From: Branchiostoma floridae | Taxonomy: Eukaryota > Chordata > Leptocardii > Amphioxiformes > Branchiostomatidae | Assembly: GCF_000003815.2 (NCBI RefSeq) | Contig: NC_049983.1 | Location: forward strand, 1 to 64,000 | DNA length: 64,000 bases | Direction of reading: 5' to 3' | Notes under the pieces: model-generated | Told to the model about the DNA's origin: nothing | Database searches by the model: none | The model's input: only the letters and a program-made list of their open reading frames with translations | Shown here: one piece after another, positions 1 to 12,400 of the stretch | Position numbering within the stretch: position 1 is the first letter of the stretch | How the letters are laid out: each line of letters begins with the position of its first letter | Program-made: the position numbers and the translations under genes

Positions 1-579
1 TGTTGCTATTATATGTTTCTCTCAAATAAATCATTTGTCTACTTATATCCGATTAATCTGTTGTCCACAAACAGCAGTCAATCACCGAAAACATAAGTAT
101 GCAGTATATTTTTCATGACCCTGTATGAAACCGTACGAATCTGTATCCCTGTTGACTTCGTCGTGTTACCATCAGAAGGCATCAGAATGGGTAGTACTTG
201 TGCTTGACATAGCTGTAAAAAGACAATAATGATGGTCAATTTCAATGAATTTTTCATCCCATGTCATATTTGTCCCTAATATTTCATTGCAATTGTAATA
301 ACTAGAGTACCTTTCAGAGTAGGTCTGAGGTGAAACAGATTGTTGCCCAGAAATATATGGTACTATTGTCGTCATACCCACGAGGTATCTGTATAATTTG
401 TCTGTTTTAACCACCCCAGCAGGTTTTCTTTTTCACACTTTACAGGCATGATGTTATACTAGTATCGCATATCCTATATACAATATATAATATAAGAAAA
501 AGATATTCTGTAGAATTTGCAGCAAATATGTTGTTTTAATCCAATGTTTTTATCATCATCTAAAGGAAAAACAACTTAC

Positions 580-659
580 AGCTTGGCTCCTACGAGGCGC
601 AACTTCCGGTCCAGCTGACCGAGTGACGTCAGATCCTCCTTAGAAAGGCTGAAGTCCAT
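580..659 (-). CDS. Candidate first coding exon of an unrecognised minus-strand gene
   Basis: An ATG at 659 opens 26 codons (starting MDFSLSKEDLTSLGQLDRKL) and ends at a consensus 5' splice site (GTAAGT, read on the minus strand just below 580) in phase 2. The stretch is more GC-rich than its surroundings and includes a TGACGTCA palindrome. A possible acceptor (pyrimidine tract plus CAG) near 210-225 would add about ten residues before a stop, giving a protein of about 36 residues, but that join is speculative. I do not recognise the protein. The same stretch also follows a CAG on the plus strand, so strand is not certain. Confidence 0.3.
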
Positions 660-3153
660 GATCTTCAATATGCAAATAAAGAAGAAATCAACGTCATGAA
701 CCACACAGAAGTATGTTTGACAAAATATTAGCCTTTAGTTTGCCCATGATCACTCCTGCAAGAAATTTGTCAAAATAAACAAATTCATTCCAACGATCTG
801 AAACTTTTAATTCGATAATCGATCGACTGTGCGGCATTCCAAAAATGATCCGATTTTGCCTACACTTCTACTTGTTTAAAAACATAACAAGTTAAAGGGA
901 GCTTCATGTTTGATTAGCAGATGAGCGGACTGCCCGAGATGATTATAACATGTTGGCGTAACATGGAGAGAATAAAGTTATGACTACATGTAACAAGTGG
1001 AGCATGCAGTCAGTNNNNNNNNNNNNNNNNNNNNNNNNNNNNNNNNNNNNNNNNNNNNNNNNNNNNNNNNNNNNNNNNNNNNNNNNNNNNNNNNNNNNNN
1101 NNNNNNNNNNNNNNTATGTATGTCAGGTGTTGGAAATAAATTTTGTCATGCAAACTGTTATCTGCTAACTATAGCTCACCTTTACCTCACCCTACTATGC
1201 CCGTCTGTAAAGAGCATTCTATTCATTTAGAGGCAATTTAGCCAGCCTCCCTTTGTCCAGGGAAAGATGCAGGTCTAAAGATGGACAAGGGATCAAAAAG
1301 GGTGAAAAATGCTGCCAAAGGTTGATGGATGTTCCAGGGTCAGCAAGGGTGCTACTGTGTGCCCTACTTCTGGTCCATCTGCACCATATGGATGGAGTGG
1401 TCGCCTTTGTTCTGCTGCCAATATTGTTCTGCCTTGGTGGTGCCACGTTTGAAAGTCATAGGCATGGAAATTGCATAGAATCTGTGTTTGATCTATCATA
1501 GAAAAGCTTTAAAGGCAGGGGATTTCTCTTTAAGAGTAGGGTAACTAGCTTGTAGTACGGCTTGGTTTGCAAACATGATCTCCCCTTTGCCGTTTTCCTC
1601 TGCGTATTGTAATTTCACCCACTACTAAGTCTTTGAATTTTTCAATGGTGTACAACATATCATTCATATGATCTCGCATGACTCGCAATATCCCTTTCTA
1701 AGGAGTTTTCAAATTTCAATCCAACCATTATTTCTGACACAAGGGGTTACAAGATGTACTGTGTGATTGAATACCGCACGTTGGCTGAGGAGCTTTAGTA
1801 CGACCTGTCATGAGGGATGCTCCAATCCCAGGGTTTGGCTATTTTTAGCTCCTTGCCATAGAAACAGGCCCAGGAAACATACAGGGGAAATCTGCCTCAA
1901 TGGGCAAGAGCAACATCTGATAGGCGAAGGTCACAGGAAAACGTGTTCAATCCATTTGGAGTGACCTCTCCATAGAACAGGTGTACTTGTGTTGGCAGTG
2001 AAGGCCATTTCTGCATTTTGCTGGCTGTTGTTGTGCCATCTGTACAGACATGCCCAGGGCATAGTTGGCAGACATCTTTGAATATGATTTATTGAATTAT
2101 TCCTAGTCATTGTGCTAAGTTTCTATTATCGTTATTATATATTAGGGTCATCTGGTAATGCTAGTTATTATGTGTTTCTGAAATTCATCTCTTGTATTAA
2201 AAATATGACTCCCCATTCTTATGCAGTCTCTTTGAAAAGTGCTCCAGGGAAATGGTAAGAATTGGTTGGGAACTTCAGCATGTGAAACAGGTACTACATG
2301 GCCTTATGTAAACCTTTGCCACAAATGCCTTCTTTTGGCATTACAAAATTTTGTTTGCAAAGAACCTGACAAGTGGATACCTTTTGCTTCTCTCTAGTCC
2401 CTTTGGATGATACCTGAATTAAAGATAGCCACCTGTTCATATCAATACTGTAAATGTTGACACTTCCGAAGTGGTTTTGTATTTGCAGTGAGCTCTTCAC
2501 TGCAGCTTCATGACACCACGAATATGTCTCCCAAGTACCAGGCTATGACAACTGTGATACAGAATTGTTTTAATTGCTAATTCAAAACACATTTGAAGAC
2601 CTCCCTTTTCCTGCTACTGGGAAATAAACCAACTGCAATTGTAAATAGATTTGCAGTATGGTCCAATTCAGCTGGGCAAAACCTTCAAAATAGTAGCAAT
2701 CTTCACTATAACTTCAGTCCTCCAAGATCCCCAGGATTATAGAAGTATTGGACTGCACCTGCTCTGTCCTGTTCAGGCTGTTTTTCAGTGGGGAATGTTA
2801 GCCCAGAGGCATTAGTCTGTTATTTCATGGTGCCCACTTACCAACCACAGGGATAGATCCTGGCTCAAATGNNNNNNNNNNNNNNNNNNNNNNNNNNNNN
2901 NNNNNNNNNNNNNNNNNNNNNNNNNNNNNNNNNNNNNNNNNNNNNNNNNNNNNNNNNNNNNNNNNNNNNNNCTTTGGGGCTGCTGGGTCAAGATTTCGAC
3001 AGGTCGGAGTTGGCAAGGTGGGTTAAAATCCCCTTCAATTTAGATTTTTAAAAATTATTTTGATAGTATGTCAAACATAGCTGTGTTGCGGTCTGCTAAT
3101 TTTTTTATTCTACTCCAACGTTGCTTTATTTGTGTACTTGGTATCTCTTGCAG
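660..3153. other. No recognisable gene; two 100-N gaps
   Basis: AT-rich non-coding sequence with 100-base N runs at 1015-1114 and 2872-2971. Open frames here are short and show no family signature. If the hydrolase gene below is complete in the genome, this is either its intron or its upstream region, because no exon carrying the catalytic S-x-x-K motif is visible here. Confidence 0.6.
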
Positions 3154-3426
3154 AAGAATGCGGTATTACAGACAGGTCTACCCGTTCCGTACCTTCTTTC
3201 ATTACAACAACGCCCTCTACACCCTGGCCGGGCACGTCGCTGAGAGGCTAACAGGGCAGTCCTACGAGGCCCTCTTGCGGGAACGGATATTACAGCCGCT
3301 GGGAATGGACGACACAGTGTACCTGGCAGACGCACTGGAGGATGGGGGTTTCTCCAACTTTGCTCAAACGTACTTGACCTATAACAGAACAGGCCATTCG
3401 ATACCGTACAGTGAAGAGGAGTTCAG
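3154..3426 (+). CDS. Hydrolase exon A (YNN box)
   Basis: The acceptor TCTCTTGCAG precedes 3154 and the donor CAG|GTCAGT follows 3426; entry and exit are both phase 2. It encodes the YNN catalytic box and the LQPLGMDDT segment typical of the family. The frame stays open past the donor, but the family match stops there. Confidence 0.85.
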
Positions 3427-6400
3427 GTCAGTACCACTGGGCTATATCCCATTTAGCTTCAACAAAGTCCAGTTCAACAAACAAGAACGTGGTACAATCT
3501 TTATCTTTTTGTACTTGAAAACCTTTAAGTTATAACAGAGCCTATAAAAAGGTAAGGCCACACTGACTTCACAATTTTATGAATGACACCCGCGAGCGCA
3601 ATGATTTTCGCCCGTTTAGAAAAAATGTTGGCACATGTCACCCAATAGCTTCCCTGGTCAATTTTGTACTTCCCAGAGGATCTACTTTCCGGGGTAAGGG
3701 GCCACATGGTCAGGGCATGGGGCCACGTCATCCTTGTTTCATTCTTTAAACACGCATGGCAATACAAACATGATTGAAACTGCAACGATTCTCGCTTACA
3801 GTCTTACTGGAGGTGAGCATAAGACAAACCAAGCCTGGAAAAGAATGGACTGGATGTATAGTCCTGCAGTTTAGCCGCATCTTTTTGGCTGGGTTTCTCT
3901 TTTTTTTTCGCCCGTGAGCATTAGTTTTGCAAGGTCTCCAGAGGATGCCATCCTTAAAAGTAAGTCAGTATGGCCTAACCTCATATCTTTATACTTTTCA
4001 CTATCATGCTGTGCAGAATTATCGCTGTGAGACGATTCATCAAAAATCTGTCCTGATTTTTTCCGTTATTAGGCCTCTGAAGTTACATCTACCGGCAGGG
4101 GGCGTGGTGTCCAACGCCGTGGACATGGCCCGGTACATGAAGTTCCACCTCAGCGGGGGGAGGGACACGGTCGGCCGCCTGGTGGTCCCGGAGGACAACT
4201 TACGTCAGACCCACACTGTGAATTTCGTCTCGCCCCGGAAAAGTGCCCTCGACAAGTTGGAACCTGACTGGCCGGTGGAAGCGGGGACGACGCAAGGCTA
4301 TGGATTGGGATGGGGGATCGGCACCTATAGAGGTACTTGCATCCTTTTTCTAGGGTAACGTCACATGTCCAACCCAGGCCCGGTCGGGCTGTATGTGGAA
4401 ACGAAAAATAGAAAATTTCATGTATACGTAAAAACATACACAAATTTTGTATCATACTTTTCGTTCCGAAAGGATGCCCTGTAGGGCCCGGTCTGGTATG
4501 TGACGTAGACCTTTTAAGCTACTGGCAACAAGTGCCTGTCATTAAGTGTTTTAACATAGCTTGAAATCACGGTTAACGGTTAGACTCATTTCCATGTATA
4601 CATCGGCTGTACGTAGGGAACATGTCTTTTCGGACTTAGTGTCAGTGTAGATTTCTGTACCAAGAAGCAAATGTTCATAACCAGCACCGAAAATAATAAA
4701 GTCTCCACCCAACGTAAGCGTGGATTCATAAAAAGTTAAAGTCTACGGAAAAACATTGTTTCCTGGTTGTAAAATGAACGAATATATGGTACGTCCTTGT
4801 TGTGACAGTGACAATTCTTTATAACATTGCAAGGGGAGCTTCTGTTGTCCAATATTTTCACCGTGTTACAACAACCATTACTACTTCAAAGTTGGGAACC
4901 AAGTTATTGCCTTCGCCAGAATGGCAGAAGGTTATGCAAACTGTTGAGCCAGGGCTTTTTGGGTCTGTATGTAGGTCAACAGCATATAACTTAAGAAGTT
5001 GTGAATGGATTTTGATGATATTTGGTAGGTGTGTAGCAGTTGTGTAAAGGTTAGTCACGTTTGAAAATGGTATACCTGGTGTTTTCCTACTGGTCCCCAG
5101 GGAACTTTGTACGTAAGTGCGTTTGGCTGTAAACAGCATAACTCGAGATGTTGTTGATGGATATTAATGATATTTGGTGGGTAGGTAGGGGTCACAAAAT
5201 TAAAGGTCAAGTTCGAAAATGGTATACCTGGCGTTTTCCTACTGGTCCCCATGGAGCTTTGTACGTAAGTGCGTTTGGCTGTAAACAACATAACTCGAGA
5301 TGTTGTTGATGGAAATTAATGATATTTTATAGATCAAGGATCAAATGCTCTTACAAAGACTTGACATAAGTAAAGGATCGCAAGACGCAGAGAATAGAAA
5401 CAGGAAATTTTCTGCTGTTGATCAAATGGTTTGTTTCGTGTCTGAACTTTGAGCTTGATTAAGTGTGAAAAGGGGTAATTAGATAACAGAAGTTTATCAT
5501 GACATTTGCTATGAGATAAACATTTTACGCGGTTTTCATGAGTATGACCCCACAAATTTGCCCTTTGACAATAGCTAAAAAAATCCCGAACATTACATTG
5601 TTTTTCGCATGGTTTAACAGTGGATATAAGAGTGGACGACCTTACATCTGCTCGAAACACTAACCATAGCGAGAGACGAGCACAGAGACAACTCTCTATC
5701 TTTATGGCTACCTTAGCCAGTCCCCCTAACGACCTGGAGGTCAAGGAACTAGGTAGGTGTGCCGATATAACGCCAGTTCACCTTTATCCATTGGGTAACC
5801 TATATCCGTTGCTTTTAAGAACAGAGTATTTGGGGATGTCACGTTGATGGACATTAGTTTGAAATTGCAATATTGCAGTTTAAAACTATCACCCTCCGAC
5901 TTGTTGTGCCTAAATACACTGTTTTTAAAGAGCAACGGATATAGGTTACCCAATGGATAAAGGTGAACTAGCGTTAGAACTAACGCGGTGTCGCACAGAG
6001 TTGGTACGGATTCGGAGTCCATGTTATTCCAAGGATGCCGTCGGTGTTTGGTGGAGGAGCGCCCTCTGGCGTGTTGAAGGTAAATGACTGCAACAGGCAC
6101 GAGAAGAACAGGAAAAGCTCCATCCTGGCCAGCTGCTCACCAAGACACACACGGCGGCCTGGAAATAAAGAATACTCAGTTAATAGAATTTTCATCAATC
6201 CTTGACTACTTTTTGATACTAGGTAAACTCACGTACCTCCAAATTGTCGATAGCTATAAGTCTATCTTGATCACGGAGTGACCCAGTTCTCGCGAGAGTT
6301 GCGAGAACTGGATGGAGACTTGCGTGGATCTTCTGCCCCTCACCCACCTCCTTGCGGAGTAGAGGTAAGTAGGACATGTACAGCTCCCAGCCATCATTGC

Positions 6401-9400
6401 GGTTCAGCTTCGCACCTTCCAACTGGATGTGGACTGCTTCTTTGATCTTTCTGTGGGCCTTTAAACGTTAACAGATTCCAAAATAATAAGGGAAAATCCA
6501 TTTTATTCTTGGTCGATAACATCGACGGTGTCTGAGATGGTAACGATGTGGCGCGACTGGAGCAGATGTTGTCTCTGTGCGGATTTGCCGTCCTTGTTGT
6601 CTACGGAGTTTTGGTGCTCAGCGGTCCGTTCACCTAGTGATCTTTCTGTTTCGCCTACGTAAACCTCACCACACTCATCACACGCTATTTTTTTTTCTAT
6701 TAACTGTGTACATACGTGACTGATGAACCTCTTCAACGATAAAGAATACTTTGTAGTAAGAAGGCAGACAAGTGTAGAATAGAGTGTGTTCTATAACTAG
6801 GCCATGGTTACTAGTATATGGATGACATCCTACAGAAAACCCCAAACTGCTGCAAGCGTGCAAATAAAAAACTTTTGTCTTTAGTATGAAATCTAAGTCT
6901 TCAAGAAGGTATGCCCAAACGACAGATTTTCCATTTTTGTTCTTTAACATCTTCTTCTTTGGCTTTGGGATTAAGTTTGCGTCTTCCTATGTTTTTGTTC
7001 AACTAAGGGCATTACGTTATATATGTCAAAAAGTAGTTACTCAAGCAACTGCTTGTCCTGCCGGCCAACCTCGTGGAGGGCGGGAGGGCGCCCTCCCTCC
7101 TCAACGGCGGTCTGTTTGACAACCTCGGCTTTCTCGGCCTCGTCGCTCTGGGCACCGCCTACCTCGAGCTCAACACGCTGGACAACGTGCAGGGCCTCAC
7201 GCCGTCTGGCTACCTGGCAGGCTACCTAGGTTTCGACCCGCTCGGTCTCGGAGAGGGAAAGATGGATCACATGGCCGACGCGGAGATCAAGCACGGACGT
7301 GCGGCAATGCTCGCGGTCGTGGGGTTCGCCGNNNNNNNNNNNNNNNNNNNNNNNNNNNNNNNNNNNNNNNNNNNNNNNNNNNNNNNNNNNNNNNNNNNNN
7401 NNNNNNNNNNNNNNNNNNNNNNNNNNNNNNNACTAAGTTATAAAAACACGAAGTTGCCCAGTCGCTGCATGCACTTAGTTTAGTTCCCATGTTTCTGAAG
7501 CAACAGTACAGCAGGAATATACAATCCTGTGATATGCCTCTATACCTGGGTTCCTTTGGGAATGTCAAACTTCTGCACTTTGACGTCCTGTGTGGTGGAG
7601 TGGGGAATGGCTAAGGGAACCAGGGTGCGGATCCGCATAGTCTCCAGCAGGCAGGCGTTTACGTAGGGCAGCCGGGAACGGTGGGACAGGGTGGGCAGAC
7701 TCGCACCAACAACGGCATCTAGCTCCTCATGGACCTGTGTTGACACAGCCATTGACAATCTTAAAGCTACGTAATATTTGGACAATACAAAAAGATTTTC
7801 CTGCCATTTCTTTACACAGTAAACGAAATGTACCCTCTAGTATTGAATACTAAGTGTATTTCTGTACCTTATGTTGAATGGCTGGATTCTGGGTTAAGTA
7901 GAGCAGAGCCCACAGCAGAGTGTTTCCTGTCGTCTCAGTCCCGGCCAGAAACAGGTTCATGGCCATGTACATGACATTCTCCTCCGTCAGACCCTCCACC
8001 TTGTCCTGCTGGTCAATCTCCAGCAGGCAGAAATCCAGGAAGTCTCGCGGGTTCTCGCGATGCAGGTGTTCGCGACGGCGCGAGATCTCCTCCCACATCA
8101 CTTGATGTATCTTCGAGACGTGTTGTAACAAATCAGTACCCGCTCTGTTCACTGGAGAAAACATGTAGTTAATAGAATTTTCATCAATCAGTGACTAGTT
8201 TTTAAAGGTAAACTCACGTACTTACAAATTTTCGATGGCTATCAGTCCACCTTGATCACGGAGTGACCCAGTTCTCGCGAGAGTTGCGAGATTGATGAAA
8301 ATTCTATTAACTGTGTACATACGTGACTGATGATTCTCTTCAACGAGAAAAACATGTAGGGAAACAGGAATATGGTTCTGTCATCGATTCGGAGTTTTGC
8401 TTTGAAAGCTGGCAAACTTTAGGGGGGGGGGGGGTCAGATGATCTACACAAGCCTGGCTTAGTCTCGTGCTCTCTCGCGTGATCGAGACTAGGCGATTCT
8501 CCGTGAGCAAGATGTGCTGTTAGACGAACTTGACCTTGAGTAAGAAACAATTTACCTCCAGGAACAAACCGCAGGGCCGGGAAGACGCTGATGATTTGGC
8601 CGGCGGCAAGTTCAGTCACAACGGCAGTAACGGCCTTCGAGAGCTCCTGAAACGTCTCATCCTCGTAGTCGTAGCGCTTCCCGAACACCATGGAGCAGAT
8701 GACGTTTGCTACCGTCACGGTGACGTCATGGGCGAAGTCAAAGGGCTGTCCTTCGTATTCTGCCACCTGAAAAAGTTGACACATTGTGGACACAAGCTGG
8801 TGGACATACCGACCGATAAGTATCTAATACCAACTCAAAAACGAACTAGAAACAGTTATGCCTACAAGTACCAGAGGTACCAACCTAGGATTGATGTGTT
8901 CGAAAATTCGTATTTTCCCAGAACTAACGTTATTGTAGAGTGGAATATGTTATCATCAAACACAGTAGGGGCATCTTCTCTGGATATTTTTAAAGAACAC
9001 TTGCAGATAGATGTGCAAAAGTTAGGTGTGATGAATCGTTCAGTGTAATACAACCAGCTGCTGCCGCGCCGCGTGCCTGTTCAGCTGGTGTGCCAAAGGG
9101 GTGGTTATACCGGCTATATAAATTCAGATACAGATAGATCTAATATTAGGCCATTTGCTTGCTTAAACAAAAAAGAATACCAGACTTTTCAACATGGTCA
9201 ATGTCTTTGTTAAATCCTACCCTGCTGCGGAGACAGTTGGCTTCCTCTCGGATGTTGTCCTCGATGCTGCCACGTCCAACCTTCATACCCAGGTTCTTCA
9301 GGGCAATGGTGGCAAACCTCTTCCTCTGTCTGAACCCGGGCCCCCAACGTGCAGCAACCATATCTTGGGGAACAAAATAAATATAGCGGACTTCTTATGT

Positions 9401-12400
9401 CTCTGCAGACTTATCTGCAGCGTATCTGAACATGTCACAAGCAAAGTAGTGCGTTCTGGATATCAAAGATGCCCTTTGATCGGGTTATCAAAAAGTGCCC
9501 TTTGCTCTCTATGCGTTTACTGGAGCCCACACACCGAAGTATCGCTATCTCAAACCAAACCAAACAAACAAAACAAACCCCGCGCGGGGAGAACAAAGAT
9601 GGCGGCCTTCTGACCACAAAAAAATCACATGCAAGATAGTTTCCGCCTCCTAAGACACTATGCTCACCACACAAGTGCACGTTCCGGATAAAAACGTCGG
9701 ATCGCATTCAGAATATCCAGAATGCGCTCCTTCGCTTGCGACGTGTTCTGGATATCCCAGAAGCGCTTTTGGGATAAAAGCACATTTAGGATGCAAGTCT
9801 ATCCCAGATGTGCTTCTATCCCAGAAGCGCTTCTGGGATACAGGACTATTTGGGATATAACATGGAGCCCGTCTGGATATTAAAAGGAGCTTGAAGGAAT
9901 TTGTAGAGTCACCTTTTCCGTCACCAGCAATCGAATCAAGCATGTAGATTCGCGGCCGTGACGCGAACAGCTCGGACCTGTCCACGAGCGCGTCCTTGAC
10001 GGCAGTGTAGCCGTTCAGAACCACCACATCTTCCATCCCCATCCTGACGGTGAAGACGTCCCCGTACTGCCGCCTCCACGCCGTCAGCTTGAGGTGAGGC
10101 GCTCGGCCTAAGGCGAGGAGGTGCCCGAGAACAGGCACACGTCCTGCCGGGTAAGGAGGCAGGTTCTGGGAACGCCTCAAAAGTGTACATGTCAACAGAA
10201 AGGCCAAACAGAAGATAACGAACGTCTGCAGAGTCAGCCCAGGGGCCTGCAGAATCTCATGGACGGACTCAGCTATCCACTGGACAGCACCGGCCATTTT
10301 CTCACGTTTTTCTCACGTGGGTGAACTTTGAAGTTTGCACTTTATTTCACCTTTAAATCGGCGGCACATTATATACATAATAAACATGACACAGTTACAC
10401 GTTAACAAATGGCATTTAACGATATAGGTATAAACAGGTATGCGGAGATTGACTAATCGGTACATACGGTCAGATTGGTAGCCTGGGTACCATACCATCG
10501 AGGCGCTCGAGTTGCTCTTCGGCGGTGTAGGGGTGGCCGCCCGTGCAGTTAATTGCTACAGGCGAGGGCCGGGGGGTTCTTACGGGGTTAGGTTGATTTC
10601 GTCGCGTAAACTCCAAAGGCCGGCTACAAGCTCTGGCGGCCAAATCTCAAAGGGCAGATAACTAGACAGACTGACAAAAGCAGGTCGGTGCCTTAGCATT
10701 GGGCCGGGTAAAGCATCCCAAAGCCGACCCGCGGAGAATGGTACCCAGGTTATCAGATTGGACACCTGTGGGAATTATGCTCTAATTTACGACAACACGC
10801 CAGGTTTGTGGAGCAGTAATGCAGAGGGAACAAGTAACATCTCCGTCTGTGATCATCATCATATCTTTCCGTGTTTGTGGATCTCGGTTGGTGACAAGAC
10901 CATTTTACATCACTGTTGCCTCGTTGTCGCTTCACATGCAACATCGTAATATGACCCAGTGTGTTAAGAACCAGGTGACCTATGACCTAGTTGTTACCTT
11001 CGACAAGATTGTTTTCGGTTGAGCAGCTGTGGTTGTGGGGCAAAACTACGAAAACCTCCCCCTCCTTTTTCAGCACTGGAACCCAGTGCTGAAGATGGCG
11101 TCAGCACTGGAAAACGAGTGCTGACGAATATTCAGCACTGGAAACCGAGTGCTGAGAGATCGGGAGACTCTGAGATATACAGTAATTTGGAATTACGATA
11201 CGTCCTTTGCTTTACTACTAAACTTAAGACATTCCTGGATTATAAACGTCACCTATGGCAGACCTCATCCTTTTGGAAGTTCAGCGGCGCCTCTTCAACG
11301 ACAACAACAACGAGGAGGCAGGCTGACGGTCTGCCTCACAGCACCCCGGCCCTTTTCAGGGCCACCCAAATCTTTCCCAAAAGGGCTATATCTATCACAA
11401 TCACACAATAAAGTTGCTTATTGTTATAATGACAGCTATCCCTTAAACACCTCTTACACATATACATATATCTACCTTTCAATTACACATGTACAACGAA
11501 TAAAATACACAACTTTACACGAAGTTTTCTTTGCATGAAGTAGCTTTAGTCAAATTTGCGTCCTTTTACTAGTACCGCTATCAGTACTTTATAAAAAATG
11601 TGCAATAAAGGTCTTCATTCATTCATTCATTTTATAAATGATATATATCCCTTATACAGTATACATATATTCAATTAAATAACGAATGGATAGCACAACT
11701 ACAATTTTCTTTGCACGAAATAACTTATCTTTCCTTCGAATTTACGTCTTGTACCCCTCTCAGCACTGGGAGATTCCAGTGCTGGAAGGACGTCAGCACT
11801 GGTTCGCACATCGTTCCAGTCCTTTAAAGACGTCAGCACTCGTTTTCCAGTGCTGAAGATTTCATAGCACTGGTTTTCCAGTGCTGAAGTGTCCTCGAGC
11901 ACTGGTAAATCCAGTGCGGAAGGCGAGGTTTTTGTATATCAGCACTCGGTTCCAGTGCTGACGGCAGTTTCAACCAGTGCTGAATGACCTTTGCCCTGAC
12001 CCGGCCCCGATATCCCCGGATTTCAGCACTGGTAACCGAGTGCTGGCGGCAGTTCAGCACTGGAAAACGAGTGCTGACAGAAGTTCAGCACTGGAAAACG
12101 AGTGCTGAAAGAAATTCAGCACTGGAAAACCAGTGCTGAGGGAGTTTCAGCACTCGAACAAGGCCGATCAGCACTGGAAAACGCGTGCTGAAAGAATTTC
12201 AGCACTGGAAAACCAGTGCTGAGGCCGTTCAGACAATTGATTCAGCACTGGAACACCAGTGCGGAAGGCGAGGTTTTCGTAGACTTGCGGTTGTGGGTGT
12301 AAATGTAGGTCAATCAACGTATATTGAGAAGCTTTTGATGGATTTTCATGATATCTGGTATTTCAGGAGCGGTTGCAAAACGGAACGTACAGTTCGAAAG

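Noticed and set aside
12021-12265. Regularly spaced repeats resembling a CRISPR array
   Set aside because: Period is 31 bp with only about 7-bp spacers, repeats are themselves palindromic and variable, there are no cas genes, and the context is an animal intron with transposon ends.
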